DNA of 64,000 nt from Desulfobacter vibrioformis DSM 8776 (GCF_000745975.1 NZ_JQKJ01000015.1:55822-119821), one strand, 5' to 3'; counted from the first letter of the stretch, positions 51,552 through 61,561 are shown. The notes: a model not told the origin generated them from the letters alone. Numbers and translations are program-made.

Positions 51552-54300
51552 AACCGTTTTAAAAATTTTATTTTGGATATGCTTGTTACTTGTGCTGTGT
51601 GTTCAGTGCATTATTCTTTTTCTGCCTGGCATTTCAAAACATATCGTCCGGTCTGCCTTTGGTCCGTTGCCGGGGAACCCGTCCTTTGATTTTACGGTAT
51701 CCCATATAGGGGTCAATTATACTCAGATCAGTAATCTTTCCTTTGGTGAGGATCTGCGCCTGGGCACCCTCCGGTTTACCTTCCGCACGGATACAAAAAA
51801 TATGATCAGCGTTGAAAAGATCGTTATATCCGGGCTGAATGCCACCCTTCATCTGGATGAAAAAAAAAGAATCCGGGTCAGCGGACTTTCATTTCCCCGG
51901 GACAAGAAAGTGGATCATTCAGGCCCTGTATTTGATATCAGTGCCTTTGACTCCTATTTTGCATATCTGCCGGAACACATTGTTTTAAAAAACAGCACCA
52001 TTTTTATTGATACCGGAAAAGACCGGCTTTGCATCCCAGTGGAAGGGGATGTCCGGCTGGACCGTGATACGCGCCTTGCGGATATGAAACTGTCCATTCT
52101 TCCCATGAATCAGAAGATCACGCTTGGGGTTACGGCTGATCTTTCAAAAGGTCCTGTGCAAATGAAAATTTCAGCAGACGATTTTTATCCACAAAGGCTT
52201 TTAGCCATGGTGCCGGGCGGTGACTTTGCCCGGGGCAAATTTTGTGGACCTGTTGATTGCACAATTGAAACAAAAGATTTTTCAAACTTTCATTTTGAAT
52301 TGAATCATTTGGGTCTTGGGCCTGAGCCTTGTTTGAACATTAATTTCCCTGAAATTTCAGGTATACTCTCCTTTGATAGAACAGCAATGGCATTTAAGGC
52401 AGACGGACGGATACAGATAAACAGTCCGGGAATCGCTCTGAGTCCATTCAAATTTGAAATTTTATCCCAAATCGCGTCAGGAACGGTGGCGCAATTTTCT
52501 TTGACGCTTCAAAATGAAATCGCCAAGACCTGGGACATTACACCTGAACTTATGGAATTGCCTTTGTCAACGGCCGATTTTCCAGATCAGATTCAATTTT
52601 TTGATCCCCAATTCCGTTTGTTTGTTTCAGGAGATCTTGAACACCAGGCGGGAAAGTTGGCTTTTTCCGGGACAGCCCTTAAATCCTATAAAAATGATAA
52701 AGCCAACCATAGGAATTTGATTAATATTTCTGGGTTACAGGTAAAAACTGAATTTGACGGCAACTTCGGAGACTCCGAATCTTTAAAGCATATAAAGCTT
52801 GATGCCCTGATTGACAAGATTGCCTTTCAACAACACAACATAAAAATGAACACCGCATCCTTGAATGCTTCATCAGATGCCGTGTTTACATTTTCAAATT
52901 CGGGAATCATACTGGATATGGATGTGAATGCGGTATGCAATAAAACAAAAATTGTTTCCGGACAAGCCACGGCCTTTGTCAGAAGGGCCGGAATAAAAGG
53001 CAAAATTGAAAAACAAACATCGTCCGACATCTGCCTTCAATTAAAACCCTTTTTGTCTGACACAGACATAACCATGAAAGATAAAGGCATTCAGGCCAAA
53101 GGTGTTTATTTTGAACTGCCCGTGACCTATCCTTTTAAAAATATGAACGCTTTCGGCAGGGCAGGTACAAAAAAAATTATACTGCATGATAATATCTTTC
53201 CGGCTGTTTCTGCCAAAGTTATCCAGACATCAGATCTGGCCATGGATATCCAAGGAAAGCTAACCCATACCGGATTCCCGGGCCTGGCCATTGATTTTTT
53301 TGCCCAGACAGGTCTTGATTCTGCCATGAATCCTTTTGCAAAAGGTCGAATGATCACCAATCAGTTTTCCATTACCCCAAATACACTGATTCCGTTTGTT
53401 CCCGGTATATCCGGGAGAGGGGATTTTAAATTTGACATATCTGCCAGGGCAGATTTTTCCTACGCAAATCAGAAAATTAATTCATCTGCCGATATTCAGT
53501 TGGCCAACGGCACCCTAAACTCTGTTGAATCCGATTTTTCGGCCGCCGGAATATCTGCGGACATACATTTCAATGACCTTATGGTCCCTGAAACCATTCC
53601 CGGGCAGTATATAAATATTGACACGATTAATGCCGGCCGCTTCAAATTTAACGATGGAAAAATAAGATTCAGCCTTGAAGACGGAAAATCAATTAACATT
53701 GAAAATTTGAAATTTAACTGGTGCAATGGTATTGTTTCAACAGAAGCGTTCAGGCTGCCTTCGGACGATAACGCCATGCATATAACCTTATACTGTGACC
53801 GGCTTGGGATGGAAGACTTTTTTCATCAGCTTGGCGCCTTTGATGCCGAAGGGGGCGGCACCTTAAGCGGGCGTATTCCAGTGGTTATGGCAAATACTGA
53901 AATTGGCTTTGATAACGGTTTTCTTTTTTCCACAGCCGGGGAGGGCGGCCGGATTTTTATCAGGGATCTTGACAGAATGCTTGCCGGAATTCCTAAAAAT
54001 ACGCCGGAATTTTCCCAGCTTGATCTTGCAGGAGAGGCGTTAAAAAATTTTGAATACAATTGGATAAAGCTTAAACTCAATACCCATGGGGATACACTTG
54101 CCGTAAACATGCAGCTTGATGGAAAGCCTGTATCTGCTTTACCCTTTGAATATAACCGAAACCTGAATTCCTTTGTCCGCGTTAATGCACAAAGCCCTGG
54201 ATCAAATTTCCAGGGAATCAAACTGGATGTTAATTTAACCCTGCCATTTAACCAGGTTGTTCAATTTGGTAATAACCTAAAGCGCATTATGAATCCTTAA
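51541..54300 (+). CDS. ydbH: AsmA-like inter-membrane lipid transport protein, YdbH family
   Basis: The 919-residue protein has one N-terminal membrane helix (ILFWICLLLVLCVQCIILFL) and then a very long, beta-rich periplasmic region. The YdbH/AsmA-like assignment rests on this layout and on the two genes that follow, which are homologues of YnbE and YdbL. In E. coli, YdbH with YnbE and YdbL contributes to phospholipid transport to the outer membrane, in parallel with TamB and YhdP. The C-terminal part (FSTAGEGGRIFIRD..., LKNFEYNWIKLKLN) is typical of the family. It overlaps the rhomboid gene by 11 bp. Confidence 0.8.
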   Translation: MSFKTVLKILFWICLLLVLCVQCIILFLPGISKHIVRSAFGPLPGNPSFDFTVSHIGVNYTQISNLSFGEDLRLGTLRFTFRTDTKNMISVEKIVISGLNATLHLDEKKRIRVSGLSFPRDKKVDHSGPVFDISAFDSYFAYLPEHIVLKNSTIFIDTGKDRLCIPVEGDVRLDRDTRLADMKLSILPMNQKITLGVTADLSKGPVQMKISADDFYPQRLLAMVPGGDFARGKFCGPVDCTIETKDFSNFHFELNHLGLGPEPCLNINFPEISGILSFDRTAMAFKADGRIQINSPGIALSPFKFEILSQIASGTVAQFSLTLQNEIAKTWDITPELMELPLSTADFPDQIQFFDPQFRLFVSGDLEHQAGKLAFSGTALKSYKNDKANHRNLINISGLQVKTEFDGNFGDSESLKHIKLDALIDKIAFQQHNIKMNTASLNASSDAVFTFSNSGIILDMDVNAVCNKTKIVSGQATAFVRRAGIKGKIEKQTSSDICLQLKPFLSDTDITMKDKGIQAKGVYFELPVTYPFKNMNAFGRAGTKKIILHDNIFPAVSAKVIQTSDLAMDIQGKLTHTGFPGLAIDFFAQTGLDSAMNPFAKGRMITNQFSITPNTLIPFVPGISGRGDFKFDISARADFSYANQKINSSADIQLANGTLNSVESDFSAAGISADIHFNDLMVPETIPGQYINIDTINAGRFKFNDGKIRFSLEDGKSINIENLKFNWCNGIVSTEAFRLPSDDNAMHITLYCDRLGMEDFFHQLGAFDAEGGGTLSGRIPVVMANTEIGFDNGFLFSTAGEGGRIFIRDLDRMLAGIPKNTPEFSQLDLAGEALKNFEYNWIKLKLNTHGDTLAVNMQLDGKPVSALPFEYNRNLNSFVRVNAQSPGSNFQGIKLDVNLTLPFNQVVQFGNNLKRIMNP

Positions 54301-54314
54301 ACGATGAGGTTGCC

Positions 54315-54518
54315 ATGCTAAAACGATGTAGGGCTGTGGTCGTCGGTATTATTTTTCTGGCATTGGCCGGCTGCAGCACCAGCCACGAGATTGAAGTCAA
54401 ACCGGTTGAAATTAAACCCATCCATATTACAATTGATGTAAACGTCAAGGTTGACAAGGCCCTGAACGATTTTTTCGGTGATATTGATGCGGCCCAGGAA
54501 AAACTTGAAAACAATTAG
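54315..54518 (+). CDS. ynbE: YnbE-like lipoprotein
   Basis: The 67-residue lipoprotein has a signal peptide and lipobox LAGC (Cys20). The mature peptide EIKPIHITIDVNVKVDKALNDFF is the YnbE signature. YnbE is an outer-membrane lipoprotein proposed to cap YdbH. It starts 14 bp after ydbH, with GAGG ahead of the ATG. Confidence 0.88.
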   Translation: MLKRCRAVVVGIIFLALAGCSTSHEIEVKPVEIKPIHITIDVNVKVDKALNDFFGDIDAAQEKLENN

Positions 54519-54610
54519 GACTGCAAATGAAATAAATTGAGCCAAAGGACAAGTCATTTCGTTTAATTTACAAAATTTGCGCGCCTTAGCCTAACAGGAG
54601 GAACTGAATA

Positions 54611-54976
54611 ATGAAATCCATTAAACCACTGCTTGTTATGACCATTGCATTGTCTTTTGTTTTTTGCGCCACGGGCTTTTCCGCTGGTATCAAAGAACGC
54701 ATGAAACAGCGGCTGCCCCAGATTGTCGATTTAAAAAACAGAGGAATTGTTGGTGAAACAAATACAGGTTATCTGGGATTTGTCACGGCAAAAAAAGAAA
54801 AACAGGATGTGGTGGCAGCTGAAAATCAGGATCGGAAAGACATTTACACCCAGATTGCAAAACAGCAGAGCGTATCCATCCTGCTTGTTCAGAAAAGAAG
54901 GGCAGCCAGTCTTTTTTCAAACGGAATAACCGGTCACTATTACCAGAACGAGGCCGGTACCTGGGTTAAAAAATAA
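54611..54976 (+). CDS. ydbL: YdbL family (DUF1318) periplasmic protein
   Basis: The 121-residue protein has a signal peptide (LLVMTIALSFVFCATGFSA). The DUF1318 core follows: ERMKQRLPQIVDLKNRGIVGETNTGYLGFV and NQDRKDIYTQIAKQQ. It has a strong AGGAGGAA site. YdbL is thought to chaperone or regulate the YdbH-YnbE bridge. It is the last gene of the operon before a strong terminator. Confidence 0.88.
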   Translation: MKSIKPLLVMTIALSFVFCATGFSAGIKERMKQRLPQIVDLKNRGIVGETNTGYLGFVTAKKEKQDVVAAENQDRKDIYTQIAKQQSVSILLVQKRRAASLFSNGITGHYYQNEAGTWVKK

Positions 54977-54994
54977 GAGTAAAAAATAAAAAGA

Positions 54995-55045
54995 ACAGAC
55001 CGCTTTCCAGATACGATTCCGAAAAAGCGGTCTGTATTAATTTTA
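54995..55045 (+). terminator. Rho-independent terminator after ydbL
   Basis: ACAGACCGCTTT and AAAGCGGTCTGT (54995-55035) form a 12-bp perfect stem, followed by ATTAATTTTAAAT. It sits 18 bp after ydbL, and ends the operon that begins with the molybdenum-carrier-like gene. Confidence 0.85.
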
Positions 55046-55067
55046 AATAAGCTGGCTGGCAGGTTAA

Positions 55068-55502
55068 TCAGTACCCGCTGCAACTCTCCATCAGGGCAGT
55101 TAGTTCTTTTTGAATACAAAAATAGATATCATCATCGCTGCCGTAGATATCAATGACATCTTTGTGATTGATCAATGTTTCAACCACAAATGCGGTCAGG
55201 TAAAGACTGGCAATATTAGGGTTTGAAACCAGGGCTCTGAATGGGGCCACTGCATAGTCAATATCAAAATCCTCGGCCCGGCACAGGTTATCTAAGCAAC
55301 GAGCAATCTGGTTTTCCACACTGGATTTGCTCACGGTTTCAATAAGCCCGATCTCAATGAGTTTCATGGAAACTTTGCTACTGAATGAATCAATGTTCTC
55401 CCGGATAGTGCTGATGGTTTTAATTCTTTCCCGCTCCTTGGAAGACTCAATCTTGGAAAGAAGCTTGGATTCCCTGTTCCCGGTGTAAAACATTTTTGCC
55501 AT
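55068..55502 (-). CDS. Hypothetical protein (144 aa)
   Basis: I do not recognise this 144-residue soluble protein (MAKMFYTGNRESKLLSKIESSKERERIKTI...). It is predicted to be helical, with a charged N-terminal region and no signal peptide or membrane segment. It follows the large membrane protein gene on the same strand by 109 bp and may be part of its transcription unit. An AAGGATAAATCA sequence precedes the ATG. Confidence 0.65.
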   Translation of the reverse strand: MAKMFYTGNRESKLLSKIESSKERERIKTISTIRENIDSFSSKVSMKLIEIGLIETVSKSSVENQIARCLDNLCRAEDFDIDYAVAPFRALVSNPNIASLYLTAFVVETLINHKDVIDIYGSDDDIYFCIQKELTALMESCSGY

Positions 55503-55611
55503 TGATTTATCCTTAAAATAAATAAGCCATTATTATGAAAAGAAGATTATATGACAATTTAGTTGTTATTTTCAAGGATAATTCAGACCTTGGCAAAAAA
55601 AACATATTGAT

Positions 55612-58600
55612 TTATGAATATGGCCTTTCGTCGGATTTTTCGTCCAGGATGGATGCCTTTACCTTTTCAATGTTGTTAAGATAAGAGGGGTATAAGGTCA
55701 GATAAAAGGAAAGGGGCCGGGAAAAATTTCTACCCAGAATCCCGTCCACAAACAATCTGCTGATATGATGCTCATGACGCAGCATGTTCTGGGCCTGGAA
55801 AAATATTGTCTTTTCTTCCGGTGTCATTTCTGAAACCACATGGATTAATGAGGACTGGGCCCGGGGCAGGTACATCCAGAAATAAAATAAATCCAGGGCA
55901 TTGATGATGATAAGTGTTGCCAGATCCCGGGCTTCCGAGTTCTTGTTATCTAAAAGTATGTTTGAATTTTCTAAGATAGTCAGTTCTTCTGTTTCAGGAA
56001 ACAGCATAATCAGTTTGGAATAAATATCAAAAAGCTCTGTTATCTTTTTACGGATATTTTGTTTTCGAAGACGTGTGTAAACAGACCGGTCAGCCGCAGC
56101 TTCAATGAATCCGGCTACAATATCAGACGCACCTTTTGAAATGATGGCCGCCCATTTTTGAAGCACCCCGTTAACATTGGGAACATTGAAAAAACCCAGG
56201 ACCGCGCCTATGCTTGCACTGAGAACAACCGCGACAGGGATGGAAAGGATGCTTCTGAAAAAATTGCCGGTAACCGCCCCTTTGGGCAGCCCCCTGAAGA
56301 AATTATGGGTGGAAAGATAGATACCGTTGGCAAGGCCCATGACGGTATAAAGCATCACAGGACCGTTATTCATGGTAATGCCCAAGGTGTTGTCCAAAAG
56401 AAGGGTTTTAACCAGGTAATCCAGAAGGGGGACTGAAAAACCCGTGAATAAAAGGGAATCCGCAAGCCTGTCCCAGCTGACATAATCATTCCATTTTAAT
56501 AGCGATGCCCTTTTAATACCGCCTCCGCCGAGCACCGATTGTATCACATTTCTTATGCCGGTTATGCCAAACCAGATCAGCGCACCAAAATAGGCCAGAA
56601 GCCACCAGTCTTTGGTCAGCATGAAACAAAGCTGGGCAGGAATAAATCCCAGAATAATTTTTAAAAAATTTTTCAACTTTGTATCAAGGTATTTCCAGGA
56701 CCTTTTTGTTTCGTTTTTTTCACAAGAATCAATTGTGATGCAGGGGTGATGCATTCCCACACTTGTCTTGCCAAGCGTCACAATATTGCCGTTTGATATA
56801 TTGTCCAATGAAAAATGGCCTGCTATCCATTCTCTTTTTCTGGTGGCCAGCAAGGTCCGTATACCCGGAATACAGGCCAATAAACCGGATTGGGATTCAG
56901 GCCGGGATATCGTGGTGCACAGGGAGGTCGTAACATTGACAGGTAAAATCATCCTTCCGTAGGTTTTATTTTTAACTTTTCGTGAGACCCTGAAGGGCAG
57001 GGTGTCGAGAACGGCAAATCCCATTCCATAGGCCTGGCCGCGTTTTCCAGTTGAATCTGACCCGATTCTCAGCCTGATGGGCCGGGCATCAAACATATGT
57101 TTGAACTCATCAATATCATAGAGTATTTCAGACAGCGCTTTGAGCCTGTTTTCCTGCTGATCGGTCACATGTTGTTTCACATCGGCAATAATTTTTGAAA
57201 TGACCCGTTTCAACTTCAGAATACTGCCCTGGTTCACGGCTTTCTGAAGTTCATTGACAAGGGACATGGTCTCATTGTCCGCCGGGTTGTATTTTTTCAT
57301 ATTGATCATTTCAATTCTGGAGATCCGTCCACTGCTGTTATATAAAAGCTCAAGCACATCTTCAGGCCGAAGCCTGTCAAGGTTCAGGGTGATGCGAAAA
57401 TCATCAAGCAGGTTGTCAATCTGATCCAGAAGTGAACAAAAAGAAACACAAAGCCTTTGGGGTGCAGTCTGTGATTTTTCTTTAACATAATCACGAAGAC
57501 CGTTGAAAAAATGGTCTGCATCAAGATATTTACTGAGAAGGTCTTTGACCGTAACATGATTTAAAATTTTTGTCAGACGGACAATCTCTTCTTTATTTTC
57601 CTGGGCATTATCGTTTTCCTTCAACACAGAGATCTGTGCCTGAATGGTTTGGATAATTTTTGAGTAAATGAATTCACCAAGGTATTGGAAACTTGGCTGC
57701 CCGGGAACGACAAATGTCTGGAATTCTTCAGCCTCAACAGGCATCATGGTGATATCAAGATCCCGGCACAGTTCAATACGCCAGGACTGGTTGAATCTGT
57801 CCAGCAGAAGATGAAGATAGTCATTCTGGAAATTGACCAGGGCTCTTCCTTCCTGCATGAACTTTACAACCGGATCAGAGGCCAAAAACCATAAAAACGA
57901 TTCCAGATTAAGCAGTCCCCTGGACACCCAGATAAAGGAGATGTACCTGTCCCGGTGCAGAGACCAGAACTCAATGCCGATTCTCAGATCAATCTCCATG
58001 ATTCTTGCCGCTTCAATGAGCTCAATTGCACATCTGGGCTCTATATAATGATAATAAATCACTCTAAGCCTTCGAATGCCTTTGATCCAGGCATCCATGA
58101 TCAGATGGGTGGGGCTTTTTCTGCCCGAGGTATTTGCATCATGAACATGATCATCAAAGGTGATCTGATTCCACTCTTCGGGCATTTCAAGCAGATGATA
58201 CTGATCAAGCAGGTGCCTGATAATTTTAGGCTTGCCAAATGCAGCCATCCTGAAATCATGGGCAAGCCTGAGCTGCTGAATCGAATTTCCCTTGGCCCGG
58301 ACCAGATCTTTCATAATCTGCAGCAGCACCCGGGATGTATTTTTGGGCATGGGGCCGCCAACCGTATCAACAAGATCGTCCTTTAGCCCGGATAAGGCCT
58401 GCAGGCGGTTTGTGATATTACCGCTTTCAATGGATTCCATGAGATTGACAATGGAATATGCTGTGCGAAGCCCTCTGGATTCGGCAAGCTCCTTGATCCC
58501 CAGGGGATGAAAAAAAGGATAGAGCAGTTTGCCTGTGTATCCCAGGGTTTTGGGTTCGTTATACACCGAGTTTACAATTTCGATGAGTTTGTAATCCCGC

Positions 58601-58635
58601 CGATCAAAAAATATGGAATCAATGGCCTTCTGCAT
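55612..58635 (-). CDS. Large membrane protein with a PHP-like metal-binding motif (1007 aa)
   Basis: I do not recognise this 1007-residue protein as a named family. Residues 155-235 resemble a PHP (polymerase and histidinol phosphatase) domain. DDHVHDANTSGRKSP has Asp161, His163 and His165 placed as in the DxHxH signature. His196 (IYYHYI) and Glu222 (RIGIEFW) fall where further metal ligands are expected. Residues of about 660-850 contain several hydrophobic segments (ILGFIPAQLCFMLTKDWWLL, YFGALIWFGITGI, SIPVAVVLSASIGAVLGFF). The remaining parts are helical. A membrane-bound phosphoesterase is a possible role; the metal site is inferred by eye. The single gene is divergent from a hybrid kinase. 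Confidence 0.7.
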   Translation of the reverse strand: MQKAIDSIFFDRRDYKLIEIVNSVYNEPKTLGYTGKLLYPFFHPLGIKELAESRGLRTAYSIVNLMESIESGNITNRLQALSGLKDDLVDTVGGPMPKNTSRVLLQIMKDLVRAKGNSIQQLRLAHDFRMAAFGKPKIIRHLLDQYHLLEMPEEWNQITFDDHVHDANTSGRKSPTHLIMDAWIKGIRRLRVIYYHYIEPRCAIELIEAARIMEIDLRIGIEFWSLHRDRYISFIWVSRGLLNLESFLWFLASDPVVKFMQEGRALVNFQNDYLHLLLDRFNQSWRIELCRDLDITMMPVEAEEFQTFVVPGQPSFQYLGEFIYSKIIQTIQAQISVLKENDNAQENKEEIVRLTKILNHVTVKDLLSKYLDADHFFNGLRDYVKEKSQTAPQRLCVSFCSLLDQIDNLLDDFRITLNLDRLRPEDVLELLYNSSGRISRIEMINMKKYNPADNETMSLVNELQKAVNQGSILKLKRVISKIIADVKQHVTDQQENRLKALSEILYDIDEFKHMFDARPIRLRIGSDSTGKRGQAYGMGFAVLDTLPFRVSRKVKNKTYGRMILPVNVTTSLCTTISRPESQSGLLACIPGIRTLLATRKREWIAGHFSLDNISNGNIVTLGKTSVGMHHPCITIDSCEKNETKRSWKYLDTKLKNFLKIILGFIPAQLCFMLTKDWWLLAYFGALIWFGITGIRNVIQSVLGGGGIKRASLLKWNDYVSWDRLADSLLFTGFSVPLLDYLVKTLLLDNTLGITMNNGPVMLYTVMGLANGIYLSTHNFFRGLPKGAVTGNFFRSILSIPVAVVLSASIGAVLGFFNVPNVNGVLQKWAAIISKGASDIVAGFIEAAADRSVYTRLRKQNIRKKITELFDIYSKLIMLFPETEELTILENSNILLDNKNSEARDLATLIIINALDLFYFWMYLPRAQSSLIHVVSEMTPEEKTIFFQAQNMLRHEHHISRLFVDGILGRNFSRPLSFYLTLYPSYLNNIEKVKASILDEKSDERPYS

Positions 58636-58675
58636 CAGAAAATCCGCCTTTATGTAAATCCAGTAGTTGTCAAAC

Positions 58676-58702
58676 GTTAGCCTTTTGTTAGATTTGTGTT
58701 AG
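58676..58702. promoter_or_regulatory. Three GTTAG boxes at exact 11-bp spacing
   Basis: GTTAG occurs at 58676, 58687 and 58698, i.e. once per helical turn, about 40 bp upstream of the 1007-aa gene. Direct repeats at 11-bp spacing are typical of OmpR/PhoB-family sites. The regulator is unknown. Confidence 0.35.
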
Positions 58703-58887
58703 CATTCTAATATTTTTTTTTTATCAATGCCATATTTTTTCATCCGGTTCCGGACAAGAGATATTGAATATTGGACTATAGCATGAAGACATGATATTTT
58801 ACCTCTCTGATATTTTCAGCTAAATTTAAATTTTTAAGATTATGACTGCTGATTTATCATGATTTGAAACTTGTGAGATAAGATAGC

Positions 58888-61332
58888 ATGACCGGACGTA
58901 AGAGCCTTAAAAATAAACTGATAATCGGCGGTATTGTTTCGGTCATGATTCCTTTTATCATCACCGGCACCATTATCTATATTCAACTGTCAGGCAGTCT
59001 GATAGATATGGCAAAAGAAAAATCCCTTCATCTGTCAAGTGATATTGTTTGTGTTATTGATAATTTTCTTGATGCCAATCTTCGTCTTGCCAAGTCCATT
59101 GCCCTGAACCCGGATATAATTTATGCTTCAAAAACAGGTGATTATGAAAGCGCCGTGCGTGAACTCAATGCAATATATAAAAGCATCCAACTGGATCAGA
59201 GCACTATATTTCTGACAGATAAAAACGGAATCGCCAAAGTTGACCTACGTTTCCCCCATCAGCAGGGCCTGGACTTATCGGGCCGGGATTATTTTATTAA
59301 AGCCCAAAATGGTGTGGCCAATGTGTCTGATCCGATTTTTGCCAAAGGAAATAGTGATCATAAAACCATTATTGTGTTTTGTGCCCCTATTTTTGAGGAT
59401 AAGGCGTTCCTGGGCGTTTGCGGTATTATTTTTACAACGGAATATATTGCTGACGTTATATCAAAAACAGTAATTGGCGAGGCAGGGTATGCTTATCTGC
59501 TCAACAAAGAAGGGCTGGTTCTGGTACATCCTGATCCTGATGTTGTCTTAAAACAAAATCTGTTCAAACTGCCTGCCACCCATGTAATCAAAGAGATCGT
59601 TAACAGCGGTCAGCCTGGGGTGGCATTTTATACATTCGAAGGTCTGGAAAAAATTGCAGTTATCAACCAGGTGAAGCGCACCGGATGGACAGCAGCTTAC
59701 ACCCAGAACAGAGATGAAGTTATGGCACCGGTGAACAGGCTTTTGAATTATGTTTTCATCAGCGGGATTATTTTTGTGATCATCACCATTGTTATTATCA
59801 TTATTATTTCAGGCAGGATCAGCTCGCCCATTCAGCAGATGATGGACACCGTCAGCCAGGTTACCCGGTACTCCACAGAAGTTATTGTACAGATCGGACT
59901 TAATAAAAAAATCTTTTTTGCAAATCCTGCTTTTGAAAAAATTACCGGCATTAAAGTCGAGGATGCCATCGGTACTATCCCTTCGCTTGAAAATAATGGC
60001 CGGATACCCTCACAGATCATATGGACGGAGCTTGAAGCGGGCAAGGCATGGTCAGGACACCTCGAATTTAAAGCAAAAGCCTCGAAAAATATGATCACCC
60101 TGGATGTTATGATTATCCCTGTACGAGATGGTCATGGCCGTATTCAGGGATATCTGGAAATCGGCCGGGACGTTACCGACGAGCTGAAGTTTGAAAAAAG
60201 GATGAATCAGGCTCAAAAACTGGAGGCCATTGGCACTCTGGCCGGTGGAATTGCCCACGATTTTAATAATATTCTCAGCATCATTTTTGGATATGCCGAG
60301 TTGTCACTGCTTGACAGTGACATTGATCCCCATATTGAAAAAAATATACGTAAGATTATTCTTGCCTCGGAAAGAGCCCGGGAACTTGTTACCCAGATAT
60401 TGAGTTTCAGCCGCCAGGGGGAAGTTGAACTGATGTCTGTCAAGCTGGGCACACTTATCAAGGAAGCATTAAAACTGCTTCGTGCCTCCACACCTTCTTT
60501 CATCACAATAGATTCAGACATTATCAGCACCTCCTGCGTGTTTGCAGACCCCACACAGATTCATCGGGTGGTCATGAACCTGTTTACCAATGCGGTTCAT
60601 GCCATTGGGGAGAATCCGGGTACCATTACGCTGACACTGCTGGATTTCATGGTGGACCGGGAATTTACAAAAACCCACCCCGGAGTAAGCGAGGGCAAGC
60701 ATCTTATCCTTCGTATCACGGATACAGGGTGCGGTATACCCGAGGAAACTATTGAACATATTTTTGATCCGTTTTTTACCACAAAGTCCAAAAAGAAAGG
60801 GACAGGTCTTGGACTGTCTGTTGTTCATGGCATTGTGAAAAAAATGAACGGTATCATCACAGTTTACAGTCACCCTGGCGAAGGAACCATATTCAATGTG
60901 GTTCTTCCCGCCATTAAGAATGACGCACCTGGTTTCAGAGAAATCAGCCCTTCCATAAAGCACGGAACAGAACGAATTGTCCTGATTGATGACGAAATTA
61001 ATATTGCGGCTGCCACGCAGTCCATTCTTATCAACTTAGGTTACCGCGTGACATCATTTACAGACAGCCCCCAGGCATTGTCTGCAATTCAATCCAGTCC
61101 CGATGAATTTGATCTCATTATTACGGATTACACCATGCCCGGCCTGACAGGGCTGGACGTGGTCAAAAAACTTAGATCTGCCGGTATTCTTATCCCCGTC
61201 ATATTGATGTCCGGCTTTTTGGGGAAAAACATAGAAGAATCGGCAAAAGAGGCAGGCATATCACAATTATTATATAAACCGGCCAATACATATCAGCTTT
61301 CAAATTCTATCCGTAAAGCCTTGGGGGATTAA
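58888..61332 (+). CDS. Membrane hybrid histidine kinase: dCache - PAS - HisKA - HATPase - receiver
   Basis: The 814-residue sensor kinase has an N-terminal helix (LIIGGIVSVMIPFIITGTIIYI), a periplasmic dCache domain (about residues 35-285) with FLTDKNGIAKVDLRFPHQQG and GRDYFIKAQNG, and a second helix (VFISGIIFVIITIVIIIII). A PAS domain covers about 325-430. The H-box AHDFNN (His457), N-box, GCGIPEET and GTGLGLSVVHG follow. A C-terminal receiver has Asp747 (LIITDYTMP) and Lys in YKP. It senses an extracellular small molecule via Cache. It is divergent from the PHP-like membrane protein gene; no output response regulator is adjacent. Confidence 0.93.
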   Translation: MTGRKSLKNKLIIGGIVSVMIPFIITGTIIYIQLSGSLIDMAKEKSLHLSSDIVCVIDNFLDANLRLAKSIALNPDIIYASKTGDYESAVRELNAIYKSIQLDQSTIFLTDKNGIAKVDLRFPHQQGLDLSGRDYFIKAQNGVANVSDPIFAKGNSDHKTIIVFCAPIFEDKAFLGVCGIIFTTEYIADVISKTVIGEAGYAYLLNKEGLVLVHPDPDVVLKQNLFKLPATHVIKEIVNSGQPGVAFYTFEGLEKIAVINQVKRTGWTAAYTQNRDEVMAPVNRLLNYVFISGIIFVIITIVIIIIISGRISSPIQQMMDTVSQVTRYSTEVIVQIGLNKKIFFANPAFEKITGIKVEDAIGTIPSLENNGRIPSQIIWTELEAGKAWSGHLEFKAKASKNMITLDVMIIPVRDGHGRIQGYLEIGRDVTDELKFEKRMNQAQKLEAIGTLAGGIAHDFNNILSIIFGYAELSLLDSDIDPHIEKNIRKIILASERARELVTQILSFSRQGEVELMSVKLGTLIKEALKLLRASTPSFITIDSDIISTSCVFADPTQIHRVVMNLFTNAVHAIGENPGTITLTLLDFMVDREFTKTHPGVSEGKHLILRITDTGCGIPEETIEHIFDPFFTTKSKKKGTGLGLSVVHGIVKKMNGIITVYSHPGEGTIFNVVLPAIKNDAPGFREISPSIKHGTERIVLIDDEINIAAATQSILINLGYRVTSFTDSPQALSAIQSSPDEFDLIITDYTMPGLTGLDVVKKLRSAGILIPVILMSGFLGKNIEESAKEAGISQLLYKPANTYQLSNSIRKALGD

Positions 61333-61474
61333 GGCCTATTGTAAATACGGTTTTCCCGTCTTAACGCGATATCAAGTTTTTTAAAACATACAAAAAAAAA
61401 GAAGCGCCAAGGAAGAACTGTGGATTTAGACTTGCAAATCCATGCGCAATACTATATTTTTCACCTCATTAAAT

Positions 61475-61561
61475 GCCTGGGTGGCGGAACTGGTAGACGC
61501 AAGGGACTTAAAATCCCTCGCCCGTAAGGGTGTACGAGTTCAATTCTCGTCCCAGGTACCA
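61475..61561 (+). tRNA. tRNA-Leu (anticodon UAA)
   Basis: The 87-nt class II tRNA has acceptor GCCTGGG/CCCAGGT with a terminal G-U pair. The anticodon stem AGGGA/TCCCT encloses loop CTTAAAA (anticodon TAA), there is a long variable arm, and the T-arm is ACGAGTTCAATTCTCGT. The CCA end is encoded. A promoter-like pair (TTGCAA 61432 and TATATT 61453) precedes it, with a suboptimal 15-bp spacer. A terminator follows directly. Confidence 0.97.

Noticed and set aside
61475..61561. tRNA-Leu 3' end as an integration (att) site for the element on its right.
   Set aside because: No integrase gene and no second copy of the tRNA 3' end are seen in the window. The nearby element is of IS21 type, which does not target tRNA genes.
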